NCBI GenBank assembly: GCA_032622095.1
Contig: CP136066.1
Span: forward strand, 112,243,319-112,307,318
Reading direction: 5' to 3'
DNA from: Siphonodentalium dalli
Taxonomy: Eukaryota; Mollusca; Scaphopoda; Gadilida; Siphonodentaliidae
Length of the DNA stretch: 64,000 nt
This document shows, one piece after another, positions 23,800-35,713 of this stretch (its first letter is position 1; every line of letters starts with the position of its first letter). Made by a program: the position numbers and the translations under genes. The notes under the pieces were generated by a model. That model was not told the origin of the DNA. It did not search any database and worked only from the letters and a program-made list of their open reading frames with translations.

Positions 23800-23922
23800 G
23801 GAAAGTTTTCAGGATTTAGTCGGAAATATGGCTTCACAGAGCTTTCCGATGAATGGCAACAAGCCATATTTACCCATAATTCTGCTGTGGTTAAGGAGTC
23901 GATTATCTAGGGCATTACTGTA
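23800..23922. mobile_element. CAGTAATGCCC-family MITE, left-truncated (copy 4)
   Basis: It contains GGATTTAGTCGGAAATATGG and the complete right terminus GGGCATTACTGTA, but the left terminus is missing and the arms are shortened. Confidence 0.78.
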
Positions 23923-24236
23923 ATTAAACACTAAAAAGCATCTATGAAGAGACCAGAATTGACTAATAGTACCAAGCGAGGATAATACTATAGTTTTAAG
24001 TATTTCAAAGAATTTCAACAGTTAAGACCCAGTTTTGTTATTCGCGAAAAACTAAATTGAAAGGAGATATCTATCAATTGTAAAACTATTTGTGCGCTGT
24101 GATGTCATGCTACAGGGATTGCCTGCAGGAGCTATATATATATACAGCAGTGGCAATATGAACAAGAGATGCATACCCCCTTGTGGCATTCAGCCTAGTA
24201 TGGGCATATCTATAAAATCAGCATTTTCATATAAAC
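23923..24236. other. No feature recognised
   Basis: No gene or shared repeat recognised; a short TA-rich run lies near 24133. Confidence 0.5.
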
Positions 24237-24775
24237 AAAGATGAATAACTATAGAATGAAAAACCAAAACAAAATGGTTGAACATCCATTAAATGTGCTC
24301 ATAGTGGTGAACATCCATCCAAATTTCATTGAGATCCGAGAATTACTGATCCAAGTTATGGCCTGAACAGACATCAGACGGACCAAAAAGCCAACATTTC
24401 CAGATAAACAAAGATGAATAACTCTAGAATGGAAAACCCAAACAAAACGATTGAAACCTCTATTGAATGTCCTCATAGTAGTGAACATCCATACCAAATT
24501 TCATTGAAATCCCAGCAGAACTGTTGAAGTTATGAAATGAACAGACACCATATGGACCAAAAAGCCAACATTTCCAGATAAACAAAGATGAATAACTCTA
24601 GAATGGAAAATCCGAACAAAACGATGGAATCCTCTATCTAATGTCCTCATAGTAGTGAACATTTATACCAATTTTCATTGAGATATGAGCACTACTGTTC
24701 AAGTTATGACGAACGGACGCACAGACGGACAGGCGCAAAACAGGGGGTATAATACTATAATGATATTGAAATCAA
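24237..24775 (+). repeat. Tandem repeat of about 160-180 bases, three units
   Basis: CAAAGATGAATAACT followed by AGAATG(G)AAAA starts units near 24237, 24410 and 24584. Each unit contains CATAGTAGTGAACATCC or a variant and CAAATTTCATTGAGAT or a variant. Related units are at 30808-31130. The array ends in a GACGGACAGG-type tail. Confidence 0.75.
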
Positions 24776-25559
24776 TTAAACGTGTAGCTTGTTCGAGAGT
24801 CTAATTTTAACTGCAATGAGATGAGAAACTGCTTGAGATCCAATACTAGCAACAATGGTGTGTACTAGCATTTAATTCAGCCCAAAACGCCTGTCAATTT
24901 TAATTGAAATCTGTAGAGGAAATTTCACAAATATCTAAAGTTTCATTTTCTATTGCTATGAGAATAAACTTTATAGTTCTTCTAGCTGATTTTCAACATT
25001 TTCAGTAATACTAACACCATAAATAATCCAACAAGAAACTAGGTATGCTCCTGATGAACATATTTTTAACTTATATACTCCAGAGAATGAACTCAGTTCA
25101 TAAATAACTTAATTTCCAAAGAATTAAACATGAAAAGCCGGAACATTCACAGACAGTATTGTTCAAATGTGCTCTAATAAAGTTCACAGCATATCCTGGC
25201 TTAGAGGCCTTGCAATACAAATATATTCCACCTCATTGGTCCAGAACAATAGATGGTATTAAATTACGAGAGGACCTGCCAAGGATAATGGATGGAGAAC
25301 AAACATGCCCTTTTGACCTGAACTAGCTGAGAAATAGTCATTTGGCTTAATGTATTGAGACACTCTTTTGATTGATCGGTCAGCCACAAGGGAAACTGAC
25401 ATAATCGTGTATAAAATATAAGCAGTGAGCTAACCTCTAGGCCATTACAGGAATGATTGAGTGGAGAATATTGTGAATAAATTATCAGTGTTCCGAAAAA
25501 TAACTACTCACAACTCTTTCCTTGAAACAGTGACATTATTTCGTAGTATTCCTGAGTAA
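24776..25559. other. No feature recognised
   Basis: No convincing gene, RNA or shared repeat. Confidence 0.5.
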
Positions 25560-25743
25560 TTATCAAATTTAACAAGAGCAATCCTGGCTATTAAAATTCA
25601 CCAGTTTAATTGTTTGATCATAAAAATATTTTCAAATCTGGTGAATTCTAAGTTGGAAAAGTCTAATCTATATCGATAACTCATGCAAAATAATCTTTTG
25701 GAGCAAGCCCATATCTTAACTTTAGTTTTACTTGACATGTATT
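25560..25743 (+). repeat. Left half of an ATTCGAACTTGACCTGTAT-family repeat split by the 2.45-kb element
   Basis: The left part ends ...CTTGACATGTATT at 25743 and the right part resumes at 28195-28199 with GTATTATTGGC...CATACCAACTT. Joined with one GTATT removed, the sequence follows the related copy at about 29200 (CTTGACATGTATCATTG ... CATACCAACTT) closely. Confidence 0.7.
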
Positions 25744-28194
25744 CACTGTCGGATACCCGTTTAGGTTCGGACATTCCAAGATGGCGGCGCCCACTAAAGC
25801 AGATAAACGGTAAGTGTATATATTGTCTCCAAGCAGCAACCAACGACATCTTTCGGTGATACACATTGAACCAGTTATGTAGGAAATTGTATGCCCAACA
25901 CATACGTAACACGCCTTTAGCATGACAGGCATGTGAATTGTTGTATTTGGCGTGTCAAGTCGTCATAATTTTTCGAAATTTTATCGAGACGGCGAAATGT
26001 CCGCTTTTTCGTATTTTTTTGGCCCTGGGCTCATGCATCCGCAAATTTATGTATTGTTGTGGGTAGATTAGGTCACCACACATCTTCGGAATGCAAAACC
26101 GGCGATATTTTTATTGTCTAACTCCGAAAAACGACCTTTGAAAATTTCAAAATGTTCAGGTTCGGATTCACAACATTCGCGATGATTTTGTTCAGGTTCA
26201 GACACAATTTTCGTTCAGGTTCGGACAAATTTGGTTCAGGTTCGGACGCATCAAAAACTTCGCATAAAAATGACACTCCGAGGTACAGTCGCGTTCTTAT
26301 TGCGTTTTTGTGCATTTGGTTATCTTCCATTCGTAAAAGAAACGATAAATGGGGAACACGAGGCATGGTTTTAGCCCACTCGTGAATTTGGGCGGACTTC
26401 CTTATTTTATGCGTATGGGATGTATGCGATCACGTGATTCCCCTCCACATCCACATACGATGCCACGAATGTCGCCGCATGTAGATGAGCAGATAACTGT
26501 CCATAATATAAGTTACACGGCTTTTTGAGCGGGGATACTGTGTGGTATGCCCCGGTAGAGGCTCGTATCCGCCGAGGCGATCCCCTCAACAAGCCGTGTA
26601 ATGATGTATTTACCCCCAGTCTCTATTAACAATATATTCCCAGACATAAAGCGCAGAAACGAGCCACGAACAGTAACTCTATTTGTTAGACTGCTTATAC
26701 GATGAATGTGATTATATAGGAATCAGGGAGCTAAATGTGTTCTAGAGTCGGGAAACGAGTACACCGTGGAATGCTAAAGGTGAAGGTAACTGAAGAATGA
26801 CCTTCACATGATACATGGACACGTTATTAAAGGATGACATCGCCTTTATTTGATTTGTACATCATATCTAAATAATTTAAACTAGTGAATGAATGGGGGA
26901 ATGGATTTTTGTGAGCGAGACATTTATTTAACTAGCTGCTGTAGTTCTGGATTTTTCCAGATCAAATTTGGCTGTGGGATAGCTCCGTCGTACACTTGGG
27001 GATTTATTTTAAAAAGTAAACACATGACCTATGATTTTTCAACCATTTTCGTGATCAACTGGTGTCAATATAGCTGGGTAAACATCACTGGTATGGCCTG
27101 CAGGCTTCAATTCAGTGAATTTGGCCGAAACGTTAACACTGTCGCCTATGGGAAACCATTTAGTTCCGTGATTCCTATAGCTGTTCCCACAATTTGCCCA
27201 TAAATACTTGCTGGCCTCGCTAACTTTAAAAAAAATATCTGTTAGTGGATATAAAATGGGGCAATATATTTCAAAAAAATAATGACAAATAAGTCGGACA
27301 TCCTGAGTAAATGAGGCATGAATAACACGATATCCAGCACACCAGAAATTAACTTGGCTTTTCATGATGTACTTTCGGACGTTCAATTTTTTTGGGCTAA
27401 TTTCAGTTTCACAAGGGCGTAGGAGATTGTTTTTACCCTTGTATATAGCGACGACATTTTGTGCAGGTTAATACGATATAATTGTTTCCTGTTTTGTTAA
27501 CATAATTATGTCGAACAAGAACACCGGGATACTTACAATTCTAGGTTACAATCAATTTCAGCTGACATATTTAGATATAACAAATTAACAATGCATGTTC
27601 GTTAATAACACGCACAATAAGATCGCGACAGCACATCGGCATGTCATTTATAGGTAAGGTTTTGATGCGTCCGAACCTGAACTAAAGTTGTCCGAACCTG
27701 AACCAAATTTGTCTGAACCTGAACGAAAATTATGTCTGAACCTGAACAAAATCATCGCGAATGTTGCGAATCCGAACCTGAACATTTTGAAATTTTCAAA
27801 GGTCGTTTTTCGGAGTTAGACAATAAAAATATCGCCGGTTTTTGCATTCCGAAGATGTGTGGTGACCTAATCTACCCACAACAATACATAAATTTGCGGA
27901 TGCATGAGCCCAGGGCCAAAAAAATACGAAAAAGCGGACATTTCGCCGCCTCGATAAAATTTCGAAAAATTATGACGACTTGACACGCCAAATACAACAA
28001 TTCACATGCCTGTCATGCTAAAGGCGTGTTACGTATGTGTTGGGCATACAATTTCCTACATAACTGGTTCAATGCGTATCACCGAAAGATGTCGTTGATT
28101 GCTGCTTGGAGACAATATATACACTTACCGTTTATCTGCTTTAGTGGGCGCCGCCATCTTGGAATGTCCGAACCTAAACGGGTATCTGACAGTG
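25744..28194. mobile_element. Non-autonomous 2.45-kb DNA transposon with TIRs over 500 bp, CACTGTC ends and 5-bp target duplication (Transib/RAG-like?)
   Basis: The left terminal inverted repeat is 25744-26256 and the right is 27660-28194, nearly identical over the part compared by eye. The outermost bases are CACTGTC at both ends, with GTATT directly outside on each side (25739-25743 and 28195-28199). A related repeat at about 29200 shows the unoccupied sequence, so the 5-bp duplication is well supported. CACTGTC fits CACWRTG at six of seven positions; CAC ends with 5-bp duplications are known for Transib and RAG-like transposons. EnSpm/CACTA elements also start CACT(G) but duplicate 2-3 bases. 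Arms contain repeated GGTTCGGAC motifs. The core (26257-27659) has no recognisable transposase. Boundaries are firm; the superfamily is inferred. Confidence 0.85.
26152..26256 (+). repeat. Subterminal GTTCAGGTTCGGAC motif array (left arm)
   Basis: Four copies of GTTCAGGTTCGGAC or close variants lie at the inner edge of the left arm. The right arm has five mirrored copies (about 27665-27785), one unit more. A further copy (TTTAGGTTCGGAC) lies about 15 bases from each outer end. Repeated subterminal motifs often bind transposase (inference). Confidence 0.75.
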
Positions 28195-28199
28195 GTATT

Positions 28200-28530
28200 A
28201 TTGGCAGAGAAATGCACATACCAACTTCAATTCTGAGCAAAAAACCCAATCTGGAGTTATCATCAGAAACCAAATTGATATAAAATTAGGTCATTTCTAT
28301 TAAAGTCGAAAAGGGCTATAAAACTCATGAAAAAATCATTGGACCAAACCCATATTAACCACTTGACATGTATCTTACATTGGCACACAATTTTAACAAC
28401 TGGAGTTTGGTCTCAAACCAAAATGTTATCAAATGTAATTTCTAAATTGAATAAAAGGTCAGCAGACCACAGTGTCCCCCGAAAACGTGGCAAGTCGATG
28501 CCGCTTTGTTGAAGAAATTAAAAAAAAAAG
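28200..28530 (+). repeat. Right half of the split host repeat and adjacent related copy
   Basis: Contains CATACCAACTTCAATTC, GTTATCATCAGAAACC, then a second copy with AACCACTTGACATGTATC. It ends near CACAGTGTCCCCCGAAAAC. Confidence 0.6.
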
Positions 28531-28534
28531 GTTG

Positions 28535-29110
28535 AAAAGGGTTAATAAGTCCATAAAAAAAAAAATTCTGTCATCTATATACATGTTGCACATCTCCAAT
28601 ATGTGGGTAACAATACTCTGAAGTTTCAAATATCTACGATCAAAACTGTAGGAGTTGATTACACCATGAAGGTACCCTCATACAGAAAATTATAACAAAT
28701 GTTGAAATTTTCCAAGTCGAAAAGGGTTAATAACTCCGTTAAAAAAATAATTTTTCAGTCATCTATATACATATTGCACATCTTCCATATATGGGCAATA
28801 ATATTCTGAAGTTACAAATCTCTAGGATGAAAACTGTATGAGGAGTTGATTACACCATGAAGGTACCCTCATACAGAAAATTATAAAAAATGTTGAAATT
28901 TTCTAAGTCGAAAAGGGTTAATAACTCCGTCAATAAATAATTTTTTCCGTCATCTATTTACATGTTGCACATCTTCAATATATGGGCAACAATATTCTGA
29001 AGTTCCAAATCTCTGGGATGAAATCTGTAGGAGGAGATGATTACACCATGAAGGTACTCAAAAGTGTGACGGACGGATGGCTCAACGGACGGACGGACGG
29101 ATGGAGCCCG
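28535..29110 (+). repeat. Tandem repeat, three units of about 190 bases
   Basis: TCATCTATATACATGTTGCA or a variant starts at 28571, 28759 and 28950 (periods 188 and 191). Each unit contains GGAGTTGATTACACCATGAA or a variant, and the boundaries carry AAGTCGAAAAGGGTTAATAA. The last unit runs into a GGACGGACGGACGG tail. Confidence 0.8.
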
Positions 29111-29144
29111 TTTCTATAGTCCCCCAAAAATAAATTTTTCTGGG

Positions 29145-29330
29145 GACAAAAAGGGTCATAACTCAAGCAAAAATGATTGTGCCAGATCCATATTCGAACT
29201 TGACATGTATCATTGACTGATAAACAGGCATACCAACTTTGGTTCAGATCAAATTATTCAAACTGGTGTTATCAATCAGAAACCAAAATGTTAACTGATG
29301 GACAGATGGATGGATGGACTGACTTTTTTT
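29145..29330 (+). repeat. Dispersed repeat, ATTCGAACTTGACCTGTAT family (carries the empty-site sequence)
   Basis: Contains CATATTCGAACTTGACATGT, then ATCATTGACTGATAAAC and CATACCAACTTTGG. This is the natural comparison for the insertion point of the element at 25744-28194. Confidence 0.65.
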
Positions 29331-29520
29331 CAAAATGTCATCAAAATAAGTCTGTGACAGTTCTTAGAATAGCAGAGGATATGACAACACGTGCATATGC
29401 AAAAGAACATGTACACAAGTGGAAGGGTGGTACAACACAAGTGGAAGGGTGGTACAAAGAAAACATCCAGAACATACAACACTTTTGTGTGCCTCAATAC
29501 AGGTATAATGGGATATCCAC

Positions 29521-29949
29521 CAAGCCTGAATTTAGTGTGTCTGACATTTGCAGAATGAGGTCCCCAGAGGGTGAATTTAGTGACGCTATGATGTCGCTAT
29601 CCCACATAGCATCATGAAATTCACCCTATGGGGATATCATTCTGCTTAGGCCTCAATTGCTATGTGAGACCTCAGTATCAGGTTGAAGTTCTCCAGTGAT
29701 GTTCCCCCATTAGTCACGTCAATTATTCATTTTATCTTAGGGGATATGGAAACTGAACAGCATGGAAAAGTAATCAAAAACAATGTTAATTTGAGACTAT
29801 AGATACTTCCCAGAAGTTGAGGTCTATGCAGAATGAGGTCCTCAGCGGGTGAAATTGGTGATGCATGCCCACTGTGCGGGGTAGCATCACTAAATTCACC
29901 ATCTGGGGATCTCATTCTGCAAATGTCAAACACACTAAATTCAGACTTG
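29521..29949. mobile_element. hAT-like double-hairpin MITE, CAAGCCTGA family (complete, decayed flanks)
   Basis: Left end CAAGCCTGAATTTAGTGTG at 29521 and right end CACACTAAATTCAGACTTG at 29949, with both hairpins. The flanking 8-mers (ATATCCAC and ATAAACCT) no longer match well, so this insertion is older or the ends are slightly eroded. Confidence 0.82.
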
Positions 29950-30415
29950 ATAAACCTATAAAACTATTTTACACATAAATCGAGGGAATCACACACATCT
30001 AACAAATTAATATTGTGTCAATATATTAAAGAGCTAGTAATATTACTACCATATGATCCACAATAAAGTTGGCATTTACATGGGTTCAAAAAGGCTAATT
30101 TGTAACATCAAAACATCAAATCTTCAAAGTCGAGACCTCAAATTAAACTTAATAATTGATAGCTCTGTCACATTCTGGGGATCAAAGTTGGTTAATAAAA
30201 AAAAAGAACTTATGGATGTAGCATTGCAACTATCCTTGTTTCCTTGAAAAAGTAAAAAGAAGACTGGATGACTAACCAACAACTGCCTATCACTAAGATG
30301 ACGACTGGACGACTAACCAACAATATAACCGCCAATCACTAAGATGACAAATTAAACAAGGACAGTTGTAAGAGAAACCTGACTCAGAATTAGATATTTT
30401 TGAGCCCATGGATTG
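29950..30415. other. No feature recognised
   Basis: No convincing gene. A short imperfect duplication containing GACTGGA(C/T)GACTAACCAAC lies near 30262 and 30303. Confidence 0.5.
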
Positions 30416-30500
30416 GGAGCTTGGTGGCCCAGTGGTTCTGAAGAGGGTTTAGCATTTAGCACTGTTAAAACAGCGATGTAAGTTTGATGCCCACTGATGG
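30416..30500 (+). repeat. tRNA-like SINE head
   Basis: TGGCCCAGTGG (30425-30435) fits the Pol III A box and GTTTGATGCC (30482-30491) resembles the B box. The spacing suits a tRNA with a long variable arm, such as Leu or Ser. The acceptor stem does not pair, so it is not a functional tRNA. A tRNA-derived SINE is the likely explanation. Confidence 0.4.
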
Positions 30501-30572
30501 ACTACTCAGAGTGGCTTCATTTCGAGTTAAGAAACATGTGACTATATAGTCAGTCCCGAGAATAAGGTGCCT

Positions 30573-31130
30573 GTTATTTGCAGAATGAGGTCCCCAGAGG
30601 GTGAATTTATTGATAATTAAATTCACCCATTGGGGACCTCATTTTGCTTTGGCCTTATATTCTCTGGAAAGTTTCTTTATTATCAAATTTCTATAGAAAC
30701 TTCTTCACATAGATTCTATTTCTTTTTTAATTTAGTTTCTCTATATCCCCAAATTGGCAGATGACACATTGCATAATCGAGGTGCTCAATGGGTGTACGG
30801 ATGGAAATCCAACATTTTCTGATAAAGAAAGAGGGATAACTCTTGAACGGAAAATGTGAACAACGTCAATGAACCCTCTTTAAAAAAGCCCTCATGATGC
30901 CAAACTGCATACCAAATTTCATTGAGATACGATAACCCATGGTTGAGATACATGTATAAGAGCGGATGGACGGAAATCCAACACTTTCAGATAAACAAAG
31001 AGGAATAACTCTTGAACAAAAAATTTGAACAACATCAATGAACCATCTTTTGAAAGCCCTCCTGATGACAAACTTGAATACAAAATTTCATTGAGATCTG
31101 ATCACCCATGTTTGAGAAATATCTAAAAAT
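30573..31130 (+). repeat. hAT-like MITE fragment joined to CAAAGATGAATAACT-type repeats
   Basis: 30573-30800 holds a shortened first hairpin (TTTGCAGAATGAGGTCCCC ... GGGGACCTCATTTTGC) and the MITE middle segment, cut off at about 30799 (GGTGCTCAATGGGTGTACGG). From about 30800 there are two units with GATAAACAAAGAGGAATAAC or a variant and AAATTTCATTGAGAT, related to 24237-24775. Confidence 0.65.
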
Positions 31131-31529
31131 ATATATACCAGTACAACTTTTGGGATGGGGGTATAATAGCACTCTTCAGTCTAGCGAAATGATGCTATTT
31201 ATAGAACAGCGAGAGCAAGTGGCGTTGTTTATAAACAGAGGGTCGGACATTCTCCGGTATTACAATACCTTGCGCAATGTAAACATGTCATCCCATAAAA
31301 CAGTGATGGTGGGTCTTATAATAAATAAAAGGCCGCTCGGCCACAGTGTCCCCCGATCCGGTGGCTTCATTTGGAGCGGAGGCTTTGTAGAAGTATACTA
31401 TATGGATAAGACACTTGTGCATTGTCTCATTACTGACATGCATACAAATAACCAAATCTTTAAAAAACTCTTAAAGTCAAAATATAACCTCAAATTGGCA
31501 CAAAATGAAGAAATTTACAAGTCGAAAAG

Positions 31530-32095
31530 CCCATTACTCTGTGAAAAATCATCGGATCAAACTCAAATTCGAACTTGACCTGTATCTTGATATGACTGAT
31601 GGACATAAAAACAGTATTTGCAATTAAAGGATCGAAACTTGAGATATCATCCGGAAACCGAAAAAGTGAGAAATTTTCTAAGTAAAAAAAGTAGAAAAAG
31701 GGCCACAACTCTCGCAAAAATGGGCGGAGCATACCCATATTCGAACTTGACCTGTACATAGGGCTGATAAACTCACATACCATACATTATACATTATACC
31801 ATACATACATTGGTTCAGATATGATCACACAAACTGAAGTTATCATCCGGAAACCAGAAAATTACCAGTTTCTAAGTAAAAAAAGGGCCATAACTCTCGC
31901 AAAAATGGGCGGAGCAAACCCATATTCGAACTTGACTTGTATTTTGGTCTGATAAACTCACCTATGAAATTTGCTTTTGATCTAATAACCGAAACTAAAG
32001 TTATCATCCGGAAACCATTTCCGGACGCACGGACACACAGACGCACGGACGGACACCGGCTATTTTAATAGTCCCCCGAATTTTTTTCGGGGGAC
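31530..32095 (+). repeat. Dispersed repeat, ATTCGAACTTGACCTGTAT family, three linked copies
   Basis: AATTCGAACTTGACCTGTAT, CATATTCGAACTTGACCTGT and CATATTCGAACTTGACTTGT recur about every 180 bases, each with TTATCATCCGGAAACC or a variant, ending in a GGACGGACACC tail and a CCCCCGAA...TTCGGGGG hairpin (about 32072-32093). Open frames here are chance. Confidence 0.7.
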
Positions 32096-34349
32096 CACTG
32101 CAATTGTTGGTATGGCTTATGCAACAATGGCAGTAATAAATGTGGAGAAAATCACATGGAAAATGTAACTTTGACGTCCTTTCCTAAGCTAAAATCAAAC
32201 AGATACAATATGTGATTTATGGATTAATTAGTTGTTGCAGAAACGAGAAATTAACTGTGGATACCGTTAAAATTGGACATATATATGCAGCAAGTATTTT
32301 GTTCGTGTCCGTGGCCCCACTAAGGAGTTCCCGGACCCAATTCCTGTCACATACGGTATACTCCCGAGCAAATTATGACATTTTAGTATAGACGTCAAGA
32401 CAAAACGAAAATGACTGTCAAATGATGTGTTATCAAATCGAAAAATACGTCTGGATTCACAAAATTCGAACAGTGTTACTTTTGTGTCAAGTGATAGAGT
32501 ACTTTATGTACAATGTATAGGTGCATGCAAAAACACGAGACCATGTAGGCCCAGAAACGCTTATGTCGCCAGATATCCCTTGGTTATTTTAGCTATTTTA
32601 CATGTAGAATAATACAGGGACCAAAGATGCCGCCGATACACTACTGATTTGTGAAGAATAACATGGATTTTGTGAACTGGTGTTGATGGCAAAGCTGTAA
32701 GGCAACATCGCCATAAATATTATGCTTTCGTTATCATGGATCTTGTGAAAAAGTGATTTTACAATATGACAAATCACCACAAAATATGATATAATTGATT
32801 TGGAGTTTGTATAGTGAAAATGTTTATATGCTTGCACGGAGACGCTTGCTGTTCTAATTATAACATTGTCCTAATGCACACGATTGTGTTACAAATAGCC
32901 TTATATAATGTTTGATAATTTTAGCTTAACTACATGTATCTGCAACTTTTTACAGTATTTTATAATTCATATATCATAGACATGTTCAAATCAGTTTGTA
33001 TTTTACATGTACATGTATAGGTGACAGTTAATTTACAGATCAGGATAAGACATATGCATATATAACTGGATCCTGATATTTACAAAATTAATGTTTCAGG
33101 GATGTGTATATCTTGTTACATAGAATAAACTAATGTATACATGCACCCATTGAGATTTACAACCTGTGACATGTGTGACATTTTCAAGAATGATACCCTG
33201 ACCCTTACAGATTGGAATGTTTACATTCCGATGTCCACAAAATGGTCGAATTAAGCTCAGGACATGCCATAAACTTTATTACTCTAAATGTTAAAATCTC
33301 AATAGGGTGCCGACTAATGAGTTTTATCCATGACATACATCCTTAGACAGTAGGAACCAGTGTGTCCAGGTGCAGACATGACCAGCTAGGCATTCTGTTG
33401 TAAGATATAAAGATAATATACCTAACATCTGGTAAATTATTCCCATCCTGGATACAACTTATATAATGTTCATTGACTGTTTCACTGCATGTTGAAATTT
33501 AGCACCGGGCACTTCACCCTGCATCAATTTTAAGTTAAAAAAAGGAAGACCGGGCATTGTTTCTATACAAAGATATGAATACTGGCTCAAATAAATGTCT
33601 GACCCCGTCTACATCTGATGCTAAATTTGCTCCGCCCACATATGATGACGTCTATCGTGAAAAGCGCTATTAATGCCAAGGTGTATACATGTGTTTGTGT
33701 GCAAAACTTGCTGATCTAGTGCAGTGTGCTTACATTGAAATTGGCATTGCTTCAAAACTGGATTCATTATGTTTAATTATATGAATGTCAATAGTTTGAT
33801 CCAATTTTACATGTATCTATCTGAATTTTTATGTGATTAAGTGTCAAGATTGTAATAAATTTGTTTGTTCTCATACATGAGATGAGAATCTTGTTGATTC
33901 GACCTAAATTCTGACAAAGAAATGATCTACTTTCTCAACTGATATAAATGGTGGAATAAACCGTGTGTGTGTTTCTCACAGCAGAATATTTCCATAATCA
34001 TCAACACTTTATATTTACATACTAAGTGTTGTCATCACTAAATCCAGCATTCTAATTGGTCGGCACCCACGTGGCTAGTTGCAATTATTTCTTGGTGAAT
34101 GCGCAACAGCTAATAACTGCAAGGTCATAACAACATCGATATGTCATTTGGGTTTGGAAAGACGAACGCGTAATGTTTTGGGCGCATTTGGATTCGCGCA
34201 GGATTGACTTAATAAATCATCGGGTTTCAATTGTTCCTGTTAACTTTTGCCAAGGGTGCTAAGGGTTATTTTGGGCTGGTTTTGTCACGATACACTTTTC
34301 GATTTACATACATTTACAAAAGTGGCTTTTTCGCTAAATGTATATCAAT
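32096..34349. other. No feature recognised over about 2.2 kb
   Basis: This is the longest stretch in the window that is free of its repeat families. I found no open exon with convincing splice sites on either strand. It may be unique intron or intergenic sequence, or an old repeat beyond recognition. Confidence 0.55.
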
Positions 34350-34510
34350 ATAAGGATTAACTGTCATGTGGACTGTTTTTATGGAGATGTAACCGTGAGG
34401 TAAGTGGTCATAACTTGTATGTAAAACCCTTCGGGTTTTACACAAGTTATGACCACTTACCTCACGGTTACAACTCCATAAAAACAGTCCACATGACAGT
34501 TAATCCTTAT
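34350..34510. mobile_element. Near-perfect snap-back hairpin of 161 bp
   Basis: ATAAGGATTAACTGTCATG at the left is mirrored by CATGACAGTTAATCCTTAT at the right. The arms, about 75 bases each, meet at AACCCTTCGGGTT. Only small interruptions are visible. It is probably a recent foldback MITE. It has no coding capacity. Confidence 0.82.
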
Positions 34511-34892
34511 GTAAAGTAACAACAGCGCCCATTTAAACAGAGATTTCAGCCAAAGTGCTTCATTCAATGAAGTTTATAATACATCATTCAGCTGCATGCA
34601 TCACACATGACAACATATAAGTATGTATTCATATACATGTATATTTGCATAGCCTATGTGTGTTACACTAAATCCTCTTCGGTGATTGGTTAACTGCCAA
34701 TGGGTCATGCATTTCTTATCCCAATAAAACAAAATGCATTACACATAACGGTAGAATAATTCGGCATGTTTTTGAGTAGTTGTAGTGTTGCATTTGTAGT
34801 GTGCATGGTATAATATCCAAATTGCAGATATATTTAAAATTAGGTGAAAATTAACATATATTAAGAAAACATTTATATAAATATAAGCAACT
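34511..34892. other. No feature recognised
   Basis: AT-rich sequence with several ACATGTA words and no gene. Confidence 0.5.
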
Positions 34893-35415
34893 AGCTGAAA
34901 CAGGCTCCATTTGGGAGCCTTTATTCAGCATCGGAGGGGCCTGCATTATAGGGGCTTATGGCCCCTTTGCCCCACATCTTGATCACTTAACCTCTTCGCT
35001 GCTAAGACGTCCGTAACTATTACGGACGTAAAAGTGCACGCCGTGTGCTATATGGTCCGTAGGTACTACGGACCTATTTCAGCACACTAGAAGTAGGCCA
35101 TTATACATAACTGGAACTCTGAGATTAGTGCATCGGAATAACTGTATCTCCACGTTTCAACAAGTGTATGATGTCCCACGATTGTGAACGATAATAGCTT
35201 TCAGCTGAGTCAGTTGTATGGTTCTTGTGACATTCCCGCTATATTTTCCCATTGGAAAATGCCAATAACGTCAACAGCCCAGCACACGACGTCATAACGT
35301 CATTTAGCAGTGAAGAGGTTAAACAGTTTGATGTAAAAAAAAAAAAAAGATTTAAATTGTTTTTTTTTAATTAATTTTTTTTTTTAGATTGAGCTCCTTG
35401 CTCAAATTAGGGGTA
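34893..35415 (+). repeat. Dispersed repeat, CTAGCTGAAACAGG family, interrupted by a TTAA element
   Basis: The head CTAGCTGAAACAGGCTCC, with GGGAGCCTTTATTCAGCATC and ATGGCCCCTTTG, is followed by the 34987-35322 insertion. After it comes the poly-T/poly-A middle segment and GAGCTCCTTGCTCAAATTAG. The tail is missing. Confidence 0.62.
34987..35322. mobile_element. TTAA-bounded MITE, CCTCTTCGCTGC family (copy 1, 336 bp)
   Basis: It starts TTAACCTCTTCGCTGCTAA and ends TTAGCAGTGAAGAGGTTAA. Inside, GTCCGTAACTATTACGGAC and GGTCCGTAGGTACTACGGAC form small hairpins. TTAA on both sides fits piggyBac-type insertion. It is nested inside another repeat. Confidence 0.85.
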
Positions 35416-35713
35416 TTTTAGGGATATGTCGCTGTGGCCATTGGAGCACATTTAGTGTCAACTGCAAATAATACATGTAGCTGATTAACGAAAACTTCAC
35501 ACTTAGCTCTGCTTAAATCATAGCATTGTTGTTACATGTACTTCATTGATGACCGTGTCCATCAATGTATTCATATGGATTGTCACTTTGGTTTCAATCA
35601 GGAAATGATAAGGTAGCGGTATCTTGTGTGACAGCAACACTAGCTTTCCCAGAATGGGACATAATGGGAACGGAATAACTAAATGGTGGAACCAGTTGGT
35701 AGTCAAATTATGT

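Noticed and set aside
26257-27659. Transposase gene inside the 2.45-kb Transib-like element
   Set aside because: Open frames in the core are short and show no recognisable RAG1, Transib or other DDE motif, so the element is treated as non-autonomous.
31108-31578. Plus-strand open frame of 156 codons
   Set aside because: It runs through two unrelated dispersed repeats and has no domain or splice signals.
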